Shown: positions 1 to 9,126 of the stretch, piece by piece
How the letters are laid out: every line of letters begins with the position of its first letter
How positions within the stretch are numbered: the first letter of the stretch is position 1
Assembly (NCBI RefSeq): GCF_001644575.1
Contig: NZ_CP015596.1
Coordinates: forward strand, 3,596,001 to 3,660,000
Direction of reading: 5' to 3'
Origin: Mycobacterium adipatum
GTDB taxonomy: Bacteria; Actinomycetota; Actinomycetes; Mycobacteriales; Mycobacteriaceae
DNA: 64,000 bases
The notes under the pieces: model-generated
Seen by the model: the letters and a program-made list of their open reading frames with translations, nothing else
Database searches by the model: none
What the model was told of the DNA's origin: nothing
Made by a program: the position numbers and the translations under genes

Positions 1-392
1 TGGTGCCCTCCCCCGCCACCCCGGAGCTGCCGCCGGACACCCGCTGGCACCCGGTGTCGGCCCTGCCGCCGATGGCCTTCGACCACGGCACCATGGTGGC
101 CAACGCATGTTCCCGGCTGATCGCGAAACTGTCCTACACGAACATCGGGTTTGCCTTGGCGCCAAAGGAATTCGCGCTGTCGACGCTTCGTGACATCTAC
201 AGTGCCGCGCTCGGGCACCCGGTCGACGTGACCAATCTGCAACGGGTGCTCGAGCGCCGCAATGTCATCACCAGGACCGGGACGACCGCACGCTCGGGGC
301 GCAGCGGGGGCCGTCCGGCGGCGCTGTACCGGTTCACCGAATCGCGCTACCGGGTCACCGACGAATTCGCCGCGTTGCGTCCCCCCGGGTGA
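1..392 (+). CDS. NUDIX-associated regulator (NrtR-like), C-terminal part
   Basis: The gene is cut by the left window edge, so only the last ~129 residues are visible. They match my memory of the C-terminal part of M. tuberculosis Rv1593c: a KLSYTNIGFALAP block, then a winged-helix-like segment (LRDIYSAALG, VTNLQRVLERR) and GRSGGRPAALYRF before the end. In this family an N-terminal NUDIX domain is fused to a DNA-binding winged helix, and members often control NAD metabolism genes. In M. tuberculosis the counterpart sits beside nadABC, which would lie outside this window. The NUDIX box itself is not visible, so catalytic or ADP-ribose-sensing ability cannot be judged. Confidence 0.75.
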   Translation, partial: VPSPATPELPPDTRWHPVSALPPMAFDHGTMVANACSRLIAKLSYTNIGFALAPKEFALSTLRDIYSAALGHPVDVTNLQRVLERRNVITRTGTTARSGRSGGRPAALYRFTESRYRVTDEFAALRPPG

Positions 393-434
393 GTCGGGTG
401 GCTTCTTAGACCCTTCTTAGGGAACAATGCCCGG

Positions 435-1787
435 ATGGACTTTGGCAGCACTGCGGCCGCGCCCGACGCCGAATGGATCGGAGCCGTCCCCCACCAGCCG
501 CTGGACCGCTCCGCCCGTCCGCAGTTGCCCAAGGATGATCCCTTTTACGTCGCGCCGTCCGGCTTCCAGCACGCCGCCCCGGGCACCGTGCTGCGCAGCC
601 GCGATGTCGAGCTGGCATTTCTCGGTCTGATCCCGCAACAGGTTCGCGCGGTGCAGCTGCTGTACCGGACCATGGACATGAACGGCAATCCCGAAGCCGC
701 CGCCACCACCGTGGTGATCCCCGTCGACCGCGGACCGGAGCGCATCTGCCCGGTGGTCTCCTATCAGTGTGCGATCGACGCCATCTCCTCGCGGTGCTTC
801 CCGTCCTACGCGCTGCGTCGCCACGCGGTGGCGCCCGGCGCGGTGCCCCAGTTCGAGATGCTGCTCGTGGCCGCCGCCGTGGCGGAGGGCTGGGCGGTGT
901 CGGTGCCCGATCACGAGGGCGTCAGCGGCGCCTGGGGCACCCCGTACGAGCCCGGCTACCGCGTCCTCGACGGGCTGCGCGCGGCGATCAGCTCCGAACA
1001 ACTGACGCTGTCGCAGATGGCGCCGATCGGGTTGTGGGGCTACTCCGGTGGCGGATTGGCCAGCGCCTGGGCCGCCGAGATGAGCGGTTCCTACGCCCCC
1101 GAGCTCAATATCGTCGGCGCGGTCCTGGGCTCGCCGGTGGGCGACCTGGGCCGCACCTTCCGCAAGCTCAACGGGACCTTCGCCTCGGCCCTGCCCGCGC
1201 TGGTGGTCGCCGCACTCGCCGATGTCTATCCCGGTCTGCAACGCATCATCGCCGAACATGCCAGCGAGAGCGGACGGGCCCTGTTGGAGCGGTTGCATCA
1301 CATGACGACCGTCGAGGCCATCGTCCGGCTATGGCGCACCGACATGGGCGACCTGCTCGATCAGCCCCTGGAGCAGATCCTGTCCACCCCCGAGGTGCAG
1401 CACGTCTTCGCCGATATCAAGCTCGGGGTGGCGGTGCCCACCCCGCCGGTGCTGATCATCCAGGCCGTCCACGACGAGATCATCTCGGTGGACGGCATCG
1501 ACGAGTTGGCCGAGACCTATGCCTCCGGTGGCGCGCATGTCACCTATCACCGCGACATGTTCAGCGAGCACCTGCTGCTGCATCCGATGTCGGCACCGAT
1601 GGCGCTGCGCTGGCTCTCCGATCGCTTCGCCGCCCGCCCGCTCGGCGAGCACCTGCTGCGCACCAAGTGGCCGACACTGTTCAATCCGTCGACCTACAAG
1701 GGGATGGCGCGTCTGGCCGTGATCACCGCCAAGGTGCTGACCGGCCGCAAGGTGCATCGCCTGCCGTTGTCCGAGCTCGACCGCTAG
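435..1787 (+). CDS. LIP-family secretory-lipase-like alpha/beta hydrolase
   Basis: This 450-residue protein is closely similar, from memory, to Rv1592c. It carries the nucleophile elbow GYSGGG with Ser204, a downstream [10 protein letters not shown] segment expected to hold the catalytic Asp, and SEHLLLHP expected to supply the His. This is the LIP (secretory lipase) fold, which cleaves acyl esters of lipids or triglycerides. No N-terminal signal peptide is visible (the start is [10 protein letters not shown]), so export is not evident. It follows the NUDIX gene by 42 nt, as in M. tuberculosis, and converges on the ATP-grasp gene with 4 nt between stops. The exact substrate is unknown. Confidence 0.85.
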   Translation: MDFGSTAAAPDAEWIGAVPHQPLDRSARPQLPKDDPFYVAPSGFQHAAPGTVLRSRDVELAFLGLIPQQVRAVQLLYRTMDMNGNPEAAATTVVIPVDRGPERICPVVSYQCAIDAISSRCFPSYALRRHAVAPGAVPQFEMLLVAAAVAEGWAVSVPDHEGVSGAWGTPYEPGYRVLDGLRAAISSEQLTLSQMAPIGLWGYSGGGLASAWAAEMSGSYAPELNIVGAVLGSPVGDLGRTFRKLNGTFASALPALVVAALADVYPGLQRIIAEHASESGRALLERLHHMTTVEAIVRLWRTDMGDLLDQPLEQILSTPEVQHVFADIKLGVAVPTPPVLIIQAVHDEIISVDGIDELAETYASGGAHVTYHRDMFSEHLLLHPMSAPMALRWLSDRFAARPLGEHLLRTKWPTLFNPSTYKGMARLAVITAKVLTGRKVHRLPLSELDR

Positions 1788-1791
1788 CTGC

Positions 1792-2703
1792 TCAGGGCCG
1801 GCCCCGCTGCACCTCGTCCAGGCTCGGCAGCTGCCATTGCCGCCCCTGCTCCAGATCGAAGCTCATCGGCTGATAGCGCAGCAGCCCACTGCCCGGGTAC
1901 GGGGTGTACTCACCGAACCAGACCTCGCCGTCCACGGCGTAGAGGTCGACGCGGATGAAGTCCCAGCCGGCCCCCAGGGCACGGGCGACCTCCATCATCT
2001 TGTCCAGCTCGGCGGGCCGCTGCTCGTCGGTCACCGGCTGAATCCGCCAGCGCACCGGCAGCCGGCGCCAGTGCGCATCAAAAAAGGTCGCGGTCTGCTG
2101 TTTCCCGAATCTGCCGCGGTTGACCTGGATCAACTCGATGCGGCCGTCGAAGACGAAGAACTTGTAGTCCACCGGCGGCCGGCCGTCCGGGGTCGGGATG
2201 CGCTCCTCCAGCAGCAGCTGCGGCCGGGCCTGGCTGTAGCCCCATTCGCCCAACTCCAGCGGCGTCTCGTCGAACCAGGTACTGGTCTGGCGGAGCAGGT
2301 CGGCCAGATCCGTCTGCGGATCAGGCCCGAACAGCGCGCGCCCACTGCTGGCATTGGGTTTGAGAACCCACGGCGGGAGCGTTGTCAGATCGGGGGCCTC
2401 GCGCAGATCGGTGCCGGACCAATAGGTGGCCGGGATGCGCAGATCGGCACTCGGATAGGCGTCCCGGGCCATCTCCTTCATCCACATCTTGTCGCAGGCC
2501 TTCACGATCCGGTCCCGCCGATCGTTGAAGATCCGCCAGTTCACCTTCTCGTTGAAGGTCTGCGGATCGGTGAAATTGCCGCGCTTGCGGATCATCGAGA
2601 GGTAGAGCAGGTGCCGCATGGTGGTCAGCGGGATGCGCTCGACCACGCGGCGACGGGAGGCCTGCAGCCACGGCGGCGTCGACATGTATTCCAGCAGCGG
2701 CAT
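1792..2703 (-). CDS. TupA-like ATP-grasp protein
   Basis: This is a 303-residue cytosolic protein with TupA-like ATP-grasp features. These are the N-terminal NFTDPQTFNEKVNWR motif, PPWVLKPNASSGR for nucleotide binding, DYKFFVFDGRI, and the acidic metal-binding end VDLYAVDGEVWFGEYTPYPGSG. Family members are thought to ligate carboxylates to amines in teichuronopeptide or exopolysaccharide chemistry, or to modify glycans. I start it at the ATG, which has a GTGAGG ribosome-binding site 6 nt upstream. A GTG 12 nt further up (2715) is the alternative. No tupA-type cluster surrounds it, so its acceptor is unknown. It is not part of the Rv1592c-Rv1591 interval as I remember it in M. tuberculosis and may be a local insertion. 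Confidence 0.72.
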   Translation of the reverse strand: MPLLEYMSTPPWLQASRRRVVERIPLTTMRHLLYLSMIRKRGNFTDPQTFNEKVNWRIFNDRRDRIVKACDKMWMKEMARDAYPSADLRIPATYWSGTDLREAPDLTTLPPWVLKPNASSGRALFGPDPQTDLADLLRQTSTWFDETPLELGEWGYSQARPQLLLEERIPTPDGRPPVDYKFFVFDGRIELIQVNRGRFGKQQTATFFDAHWRRLPVRWRIQPVTDEQRPAELDKMMEVARALGAGWDFIRVDLYAVDGEVWFGEYTPYPGSGLLRYQPMSFDLEQGRQWQLPSLDEVQRGRP

Positions 2704-2800
2704 CGCGGTCCTCACTCACGGGTCATGAGCGCAGCCGTCATGTGCTCCTGACGCGGCTGTGCGCGCGTCAATCTACCGCCGCGTCTTGCCGCTGTGGGGG

Positions 2801-3445
2801 CTACGTTTGCGCAGGATCGACGGCCGGTGCCACGGCGACCGCGACCGGGGGGTACGTCCCGGCGTACTGCACCGGCGGCCAGGCGCCGAGGTCATCGCGG
2901 GAGGTGGCGGCCGTCAGCAGGGCGTAGGTCAGGGCGGCCACCGCGGCGGGCAACAGGATGCCCGCGGCGATCACCAACGGCCCGTGCCCGAAGAACACCG
3001 CGGGTGCTTCCGTCACGTAGTGCACCCGATTGGCCTCCGAGACCGGCGCGGCCGCCACATCGATGCTGCCGTAGCGCCAGTGCACCAACATCGCACCGAC
3101 ACCGGCGGCCGCGCCGGCGGCCGCCGCCATGCCGGCGGCCAGTGCCAGCACCTGGCCGGGCCCGCGGTGGGCCCGCCACTGCCAGAGGCCCACCGTCGCC
3201 ACCACGGCAACCACCGCGAGCAGGCCGACCTGCAGGAACGCCCCCAGGAAGAGGTGGTCGGAATCGTTGCCCAGGTAGGCCCGCACCCGCTCACCGGCGC
3301 GGGTCAGCGCGATCACGCCCTGGATCGGGGGCGCCAGCCACGCCCATAGCGCGCCGACCAGCACACCGACGCCGAGCAGCCCCAGGAATACCCGAACGGC
3401 CGCCGCCCGCGCCGAAAGAGTCGGCGCCGCAGGCAGATCCATCAT
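2801..3445 (-). CDS. DUF2567 four-helix membrane protein (Rv1591-like)
   Basis: This 214-residue integral membrane protein has four hydrophobic segments: [38 protein letters not shown], an Ala/Gly-rich stretch around [13 protein letters not shown], and [19 protein letters not shown]. Its C-terminal tail is Pro/Ala/Val rich. Size, topology and position after bioB and the small auxiliary gene match Rv1591. The start ATG overlaps the upstream stop in an ATGA, implying translational coupling. A longer reading frame upstream only shadows the neighbour. Its role is unknown. Co-transcription with biotin synthase suggests a link to biotin, iron-sulfur supply or membrane transport, but the sequence does not show one. 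Confidence 0.75.
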   Translation of the reverse strand: MMDLPAAPTLSARAAAVRVFLGLLGVGVLVGALWAWLAPPIQGVIALTRAGERVRAYLGNDSDHLFLGAFLQVGLLAVVAVVATVGLWQWRAHRGPGQVLALAAGMAAAAGAAAGVGAMLVHWRYGSIDVAAAPVSEANRVHYVTEAPAVFFGHGPLVIAAGILLPAAVAALTYALLTAATSRDDLGAWPPVQYAGTYPPVAVAVAPAVDPAQT

Positions 3446-3678
3446 CGCCGGGTGTCCAGGTCGGTGGAGTCGACCTGACCGTGCCGCGAGCACTTCGCCC
3501 ACCAGCCGGTCGGGCGGACCTGGACGATCATCCGTCGGCCGCATGCGGCGCAGAACCGTGGCGGCTCCAGCCCGAGCTGGGCGGCGGTCGGGATGACGGT
3601 ACCTGCCGCCGCGCCGGTGTAGACGTTGTAGGCACCGGCCCCGACGGGTGCGGGTAGTGCCTGGGTTTCGTCGATCAT
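3442..3678 (-). CDS. bsaP: Biotin synthase auxiliary protein (BsaP/Rv1590-like)
   Basis: This small protein (78 residues from the ATG) has FCAACGRRM and a later KCSRHG, three cysteines laid out like a small zinc- or iron-sulfur-binding site. It lies 11 nt downstream of bioB on the same strand and matches the Rv1590 position. Published work describes a small iron-sulfur protein, BsaP, needed for BioB activity in mycobacteria, and I take this to be that gene. The in-frame TTG, GTG and ATG at 3684, 3681 and 3678 are all possible starts, and the ribosome-binding site is weak for each. The symbol rests on context and the cysteine pattern. Confidence 0.72.
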   Translation of the reverse strand: MIDETQALPAPVGAGAYNVYTGAAAGTVIPTAAQLGLEPPRFCAACGRRMIVQVRPTGWWAKCSRHGQVDSTDLDTRR

Positions 3679-3689
3679 CACCAACAGTT

Positions 3690-4727
<1,038 letters not shown>

Positions 4728-4728
4728 T

Positions 4729-4734
4729 TAGGCT
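4729..4734 (+). promoter_or_regulatory. bioQ -10 element, leaderless transcript predicted
   Basis: TAGGCT fits the TANNNT mycobacterial -10 consensus and sits 6 nt upstream of the bioQ GTG. No Shine-Dalgarno sequence precedes the GTG, so transcription probably starts at or beside the start codon. The BioQ palindrome lies directly upstream, which predicts autorepression. Confidence 0.6.
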
Positions 4735-4740
4735 ACCTGC

Positions 4741-5361
4741 GTGCAGCTGCACAAACGTGACCTCGTCGACGCCGCCACGGCGATCCTGGACAATTTCGGG
4801 ATCGCCGACCTGACCATGCGCCGACTGGCGCGCGAACTCGGTGTCAGCCCGGGTGCGCTCTACTGGCATTTCGCCAACAAACAGGAACTGCTCGGTGCGG
4901 TGGCCGACCGGATCCTGGCGCCCGCCGCGCGCTCTGGGCAATCCACCGACCACTGGCGCGACCGCGTCGGCGCGGACTGCCACCGGCTGCGTGATGCGTT
5001 GCTGTCGCACACCGACGGCGCCGAACTGGTTTCGGCCAGCTTCGCCGCGGGCCAGTCCGAGGCGATGACGCACGTCGTGGCACGACTCGCCGAGGCCGCG
5101 GCACAGTCCGGCGTCGACGCCGCGCACGCCGAGTTGGCGGCCCGCACCGTCGTGTACTACGTGCTGGGCTTCACCGTCGATGAACAATCCCGGCTGCAAT
5201 GGGACGCCGCCGGCGCGGACCTGCCGGAGAGTCAGTCGGCGCTCGCCGAGGACGTCGGGCAGCGTTTCGCGTTCGGCCTCACACTGCTCATCGACGGCAT
5301 GGCGGTACACCGGGACGCGGCGAATCGCGGTCAGCCGGACACCGAAATCGGGTGCTCCTGA
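4741..5361 (+). CDS. bioQ: TetR-family biotin repressor BioQ
   Basis: This is a 206-residue TetR-type regulator. The N-terminal helix-turn-helix is seen in LVDAATAILDNFGIADLTMRRLARELGVSPGALYWHFANKQELL, with the recognition helix around VSPGALYWHF. The C-terminal helical domain (TVVYYVLGFTVDEQSR) is a TetR ligand/dimer domain. It is divergent from bioB with a shared palindrome, and the same palindrome sits before bioF, so it is the obvious BioQ. In actinobacteria, which lack a DNA-binding domain on BirA, BioQ represses bio genes when biotin is sufficient. The gene overlaps the convergent RNA-ligase-like gene by 31 nt at its 3' end. Confidence 0.9.
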   Translation: MQLHKRDLVDAATAILDNFGIADLTMRRLARELGVSPGALYWHFANKQELLGAVADRILAPAARSGQSTDHWRDRVGADCHRLRDALLSHTDGAELVSASFAAGQSEAMTHVVARLAEAAAQSGVDAAHAELAARTVVYYVLGFTVDEQSRLQWDAAGADLPESQSALAEDVGQRFAFGLTLLIDGMAVHRDAANRGQPDTEIGCS

Positions 5362-5858
5362 CGGGCATCGCCGTCCCAGTGCCGTAACCCCGCGAACGCA
5401 CCCTCGATGTCCGCACCGGTGCACACCGCGCGCAACGCCCGCTCCAGCAGACCGGCATCGACCCGCCGGGCCAGCGTCACATGGGGCGTCCACTGCCCCG
5501 CCATGGTGTGCCCCAGCGGACCGGAGGACATGTGCGGCCGGCAGATTCGGTTCACCTGCGCGTGCAGATCGAGTAACTCGGCCGACGGGATGACCAGCAG
5601 CACCAGGGTGTAGGGACCGCGTCCGAAGATCATCGGCGCCCCCAGCCGGCAGGCCAGCGGAAGCCCCGCCGCAACCGGTGCCAGATCGGACGCGACCGCA
5701 TCGGATATCTGCGCCGCGACGGTCAGGGTGACGTGCGGGCGGTTGGTCGGCGAACGGTGCGCGGCCTGACTGCGCACCCCGGTCTCGGCAATCCCCCGCC
5801 ACAGATCGCGGACGGCGGCGTCGGCGGCGGCGTCGAGGGTCAGTTCGATCGAGTGCAC
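5331..5858 (-). CDS. 2'-5' RNA ligase / 2H phosphoesterase-like protein (Rv1571-like)
   Basis: This 175-residue protein of the 2H phosphoesterase superfamily shows the two signature HxT motifs, HVTL at His42 and HVTL at His126, about 84 residues apart. Such enzymes hydrolyse or ligate 2'-5' or cyclic phosphodiester bonds in RNA or nucleotides. The GTG start ([10 protein letters not shown]) lies inside the end of bioD (19-nt overlap), so it is translated from the bioF-bioD transcript. Its 3' end overlaps bioQ on the other strand by 31 nt. In M. tuberculosis Rv1571 follows bioD in the same way. A link to biotin chemistry is unexplained; it may be a nucleotide housekeeping function. Confidence 0.82.
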   Translation of the reverse strand: MHSIELTLDAAADAAVRDLWRGIAETGVRSQAAHRSPTNRPHVTLTVAAQISDAVASDLAPVAAGLPLACRLGAPMIFGRGPYTLVLLVIPSAELLDLHAQVNRICRPHMSSGPLGHTMAGQWTPHVTLARRVDAGLLERALRAVCTGADIEGAFAGLRHWDGDARQEHPISVSG

Positions 5859-6541
5859 CACGAGGACACCAGGCTCGCGATCCAGTTCCTGTCGAAGGCC
5901 TCGGCGCTGAGCGCCTGGAAGTCCGCCGGGGACAGGGTCGCGGCGCCCTCGGGCAGCACCGCGCGCACATCGGCCAGCGCCGCCAGCGCCTCCCGGTTGC
6001 CCTGCTCGGCGATCCCGGGTTCGCGCGGCCAGGAGCCGACGACCAATCCTGCTGACCGAATACCCTGTCCGGCAAGGGATTCCAGGGTCAATGCGGTGTG
6101 GTTGAGGGTGCCCAGGCCCGGCGACACCACCACCAGGACCGGCGCGGACAGCGCGGCGGCGATATCGCGCACAGTGACCCCGTCGGCGCCCATCTCGACG
6201 AGCAGACCACCGGCGCCCTCGACGATGGTCAAGCGCCCCGGCGCATCCGCGGTACGCACCGACGCCAGCAGTTCGTCGCGGGTCGGCAGCGCCAGGCCGG
6301 CTCGCGACGCCGCGGCCACCGGCGCCAACGGCTCGGGATAACGCCACACCCCGTGCAGCGCGTCGACCCCGGACAACCGGCGCACCTCACCGAGATCGTC
6401 GTCGCCGTCCGCAAATCCCGTCTGCACCGGTTTGCACACCGCCACATCGATACCGGCCCGCCGGGCCGCCGCGGCCAGCGCCGCCGTCGTCACCGTCTTG
6501 CCGACCCCGGTATCGGTGCCGGTCACCACCAGCACACTCAT
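5840..6541 (-). CDS. bioD: Dethiobiotin synthetase BioD
   Basis: BioD carries out ATP-dependent closure of the ureido ring of 7,8-diaminopelargonate with CO2 to give dethiobiotin. The P-loop [10 protein letters not shown] is at residues 7-16. CKPVQTG and [11 protein letters not shown] are the substrate and magnesium loops of the family, and the length (233 residues) is typical. The ATG overlaps the bioF stop by 4 nt, so the two are translationally coupled. It is expected to be under the BioQ operator in front of bioF. Confidence 0.95.
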   Translation of the reverse strand: MSVLVVTGTDTGVGKTVTTAALAAAARRAGIDVAVCKPVQTGFADGDDDLGEVRRLSGVDALHGVWRYPEPLAPVAAASRAGLALPTRDELLASVRTADAPGRLTIVEGAGGLLVEMGADGVTVRDIAAALSAPVLVVVSPGLGTLNHTALTLESLAGQGIRSAGLVVGSWPREPGIAEQGNREALAALADVRAVLPEGAATLSPADFQALSAEAFDRNWIASLVSSWCTRSN

Positions 6542-7683
6542 TGCGCGAGGCCGAGAACCTCGGCGAGCACCCGGGCCGCCAGCGCGATCTCGTCATCGGT
6601 GAGCGCGGCGCGGGCGGTCAGCCGCAGCCGCGAGGTGCCGGCCGGCACCGACGGCGGCCGGAAACAGCCCACCCGCACCCCCCGTTCCAGGCAGGCCGCG
6701 GCGGCGGCGACGGCCACCTCGGGGTCACCGAGGATCACCGAGACGACCGCCGAGGTGGGTTCCTCGGCCACATCGCAGATCCGCGCGAGTTCGGCGGCGC
6801 GCGCCAGCACCGCGGCCGCCAGCTGCGGCTGATCCACCAGCACCCGCAGGGCGGCCAGCGCGGCACCGACGGCGGCCGGCGCCAGACCGGTGTCGAAGAT
6901 GAAGGTGCGGGCCGCATCGATGAGGTGCGCTCGGACCGCGGCGGGACCCAGCACGGCACCGCCCTGGCTGCCCAGCGACTTGGACAGGGTGGTGGTCATG
7001 ACGATGTCCGGCGCGCCGGCCAGGCCGACCTCGTGCAGCAGACCCTGACCGCCGGCGCCGCGGACCCCGAGCCCGTGCGCCTCGTCGACCACCAGCAGCG
7101 CTCCGTTTCGGCGGCACACCTCGTGCAGGTCACGCAGCGGGGCCAGGGCACCGTCGGTGCTGAACACCGATTCGGTGACCACGACCGCGCGTTCCTCGGC
7201 GCGACCGGACAGCGCCGCGTCGACGGCGGCGATGTCGAGGTGCGGTGTCACCGCGACGCGCGCGCGTGACAGCCGGCAGGCATCCACCAGGGAGGCATGG
7301 GTGAGCGCATCGGAGACCAGCAGTGCGCCGGGCCCGGTCAGCGCGACGACCGCGCCGATATTGGCGGTGTATCCCGAGGAGAACACCAGAGCCGACTCGG
7401 CGCCGGTGAACGCCGCGAGCGCGGCCTCGAGCTCCTCGTGCAGTTCGGTGTTCCCGGTGACCAATCGCGAGCCGCCGGCCCCGGCACCCCAGGTACGCAG
7501 CGCCTCGACGCCGCCTTCGAGCACCGCCGGATGCTGGGACAGCCCGAGATAGTCGTTGGAGGCGAGATCGAGCTCGGTGCCCACCGGCGGGCGCACCCGC
7601 AGGGATCGCCGCAGGCCCTGCGCGCGGCGCTGCGTCTCGACATCGGCGAGCCAGGCCAGCGGGGAGAGACCGGTGCGCGGCAC
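6538..7683 (-). CDS. bioF: 8-amino-7-oxononanoate synthase BioF
   Basis: BioF is a PLP-dependent alpha-oxoamine synthase that condenses pimeloyl thioester with L-alanine. Visible landmarks are [12 protein letters not shown], the [10 protein letters not shown] block, [11 protein letters not shown], and the PLP lysine in [12 protein letters not shown] (Lys235 from this start). I start at GTG 7683 because AAGGA lies 6 nt upstream. An in-frame GTG at 7701 would add six residues and begin 2 nt from the BioQ palindrome. It is the first gene of bioF-bioD-RNA-ligase-like, with 4-nt coupling to bioD. Confidence 0.95.
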   Translation of the reverse strand: MPRTGLSPLAWLADVETQRRAQGLRRSLRVRPPVGTELDLASNDYLGLSQHPAVLEGGVEALRTWGAGAGGSRLVTGNTELHEELEAALAAFTGAESALVFSSGYTANIGAVVALTGPGALLVSDALTHASLVDACRLSRARVAVTPHLDIAAVDAALSGRAEERAVVVTESVFSTDGALAPLRDLHEVCRRNGALLVVDEAHGLGVRGAGGQGLLHEVGLAGAPDIVMTTTLSKSLGSQGGAVLGPAAVRAHLIDAARTFIFDTGLAPAAVGAALAALRVLVDQPQLAAAVLARAAELARICDVAEEPTSAVVSVILGDPEVAVAAAAACLERGVRVGCFRPPSVPAGTSRLRLTARAALTDDEIALAARVLAEVLGLAQ

Positions 7684-7702
7684 AGCACTTCCTTTCGACA
7701 CT

Positions 7703-7715
7703 TGAACGGTGTTCA
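7703..7715. promoter_or_regulatory. BioQ operator upstream of bioF
   Basis: TGAACGGTGTTCA is base-for-base the palindrome between bioB and bioQ. A further GTTCA half-site follows at 7726-7730. On the bioF strand a TAACCT hexamer (complement of 7730-7735) is the likely -10, the same hexamer as in front of bioB. The operator would then lie at or just after the transcription start, suited to repression. It sits in the 49-nt gap after bioA, so bioA read-through into bioF would also cross it. Confidence 0.82.
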
Positions 7716-7732
7716 GGTCAGTGCTGTTCAGG

Positions 7733-9034
7733 TTAGTGCATCGGCGTTAGTGCATTGGCGACGGCGACCATCCCGGCACCGATCTGCGCGATCTCCTCGG
7801 CGGTGCAGATGAACGGCGGCATCGCATACACCAGCTTGCCGAACGGCCGTAGCCACAGGCCGTGCTCGATGGCCGTCCGGGTGGCCACGGCCATGTCGAC
7901 CGGTTCGCGCATCTCGATCACGCCGATGGCGCCCAGCACCCGCACATCGGCAACGCCGGGCAGCGCTCGCGCCGGCTGGAGCCCGGCCCGCAATCCGGAC
8001 TCGATCTCGCGCACCCGGACCCGCCAGTCGCCGTCGAGCAGCAGTTCGACGGCGGCCACCGAGACCGCGCAGGCCAGCGCGTTGGCCATGAAGGTGGGCC
8101 CGTGCATCAGCGCCCCGGGCTCCCCCGCACTGATGGTCGCCGCGATGTGCGCGGTACACATGGTCGCGGCGAGCGTCACGTAGCCGCCGGTAAGGGCCTT
8201 GCCGACGCACATGATGTCGGGGCTGACGCCGGCATGGTCGGCGGCGAACAGCTCCCCGGTGCGCCCGAACCCGGTGGCGATCTCGTCGAAGATGAGCAGC
8301 ACGCCGTGGGCGTCACACAGTCGCCGCAGGTCGGCGAGATAGCGCGGATCGTGGAAACGCATTCCCCCGGCCCCCTGGACCACCGGCTCCACGATCACCG
8401 CCGCCAGCTCGTCGGCGTGCTCGGCGAGGTGACGCTCGAACACCGCGACATAGTCCGGGTCGTACCCGGCGGGTACCTGCGGGGCGAACACCTGCCGGAC
8501 CAGGACATCGGACCAGATCGAGTGCATCCCGCCGTCCGGGTCGCAGACGCTCATCGGGGTGAAGGTGTCCCCGTGATAGCCGCCGCGCCACGTCATCAGC
8601 CGGTGCTTGGCCGGCCGCCCGCGGCTGCGCCAGTACTGCAGCGCCATCTTCGCGGCCACCTCGACGGCCACCGACCCCGAGTCGCTGAAGAACACCGAGT
8701 CCAGACCGTCCGGTGTGATCTCGACGAGCAACTGCGCAAGCCTGGCCGCCGGTTCATGGGTCAAACCGCCGAACATGACGTGGTTCATGGTGGCCAGCTG
8801 GGCGGTCATCGCGGCGTCCAGACGGGGGTGGCCGTGCCCGTGCACCGCCGTCCACCAGGAACTCATGGCGTCGATCACCCGCACGGAGTTTCCGTCGTGC
8901 ACCAAGGTCAGCCAGGCGCCCTTGGCGGCCACCGCGACCACCGGGGGCATCGCCCCGGCACCGATGGTGCTGTACGGGTGCCAGATGTGCGCGGTGTCGA
9001 TCGCGCTGATCTCGGCCGGTGTCAACGCGGGCAT
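7733..9034 (-). CDS. bioA: Adenosylmethionine-8-amino-7-oxononanoate aminotransferase BioA
   Basis: BioA is a PLP aminotransferase that uses SAM to convert 8-amino-7-oxononanoate to diaminopelargonate. Visible are [11 protein letters not shown] near the N-terminus, [39 protein letters not shown], and the PLP lysine in [10 protein letters not shown] (Lys279 from this start). The start MPALTPAEI was chosen over a frame open to 9094 because it aligns with Rv1568 from memory. It also has a TAGTGT -10 hexamer exactly 8 nt upstream and no ribosome-binding site. No BioQ palindrome is seen before bioA, so it may not be under direct BioQ control. Confidence 0.94.
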   Translation of the reverse strand: MPALTPAEISAIDTAHIWHPYSTIGAGAMPPVVAVAAKGAWLTLVHDGNSVRVIDAMSSWWTAVHGHGHPRLDAAMTAQLATMNHVMFGGLTHEPAARLAQLLVEITPDGLDSVFFSDSGSVAVEVAAKMALQYWRSRGRPAKHRLMTWRGGYHGDTFTPMSVCDPDGGMHSIWSDVLVRQVFAPQVPAGYDPDYVAVFERHLAEHADELAAVIVEPVVQGAGGMRFHDPRYLADLRRLCDAHGVLLIFDEIATGFGRTGELFAADHAGVSPDIMCVGKALTGGYVTLAATMCTAHIAATISAGEPGALMHGPTFMANALACAVSVAAVELLLDGDWRVRVREIESGLRAGLQPARALPGVADVRVLGAIGVIEMREPVDMAVATRTAIEHGLWLRPFGKLVYAMPPFICTAEEIAQIGAGMVAVANALTPMH

Positions 9035-9042
9035 GGCAACGG

Positions 9043-9048
9043 ACACTA
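9043..9048 (-). promoter_or_regulatory. bioA -10 element, leaderless transcript predicted
   Basis: On the bioA strand TAGTGT lies 8 nt before the ATG at 9034 with no Shine-Dalgarno sequence between. This supports the shorter BioA start and a leaderless message. Confidence 0.5.
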
Positions 9049-9126
9049 TCGCCTCGCTGCGCTGGTGTGACGTCACGCCCACGACCTGAGGCACCCAGGG
9101 TTCTTAGGTAGATTGACTCCCCGACC

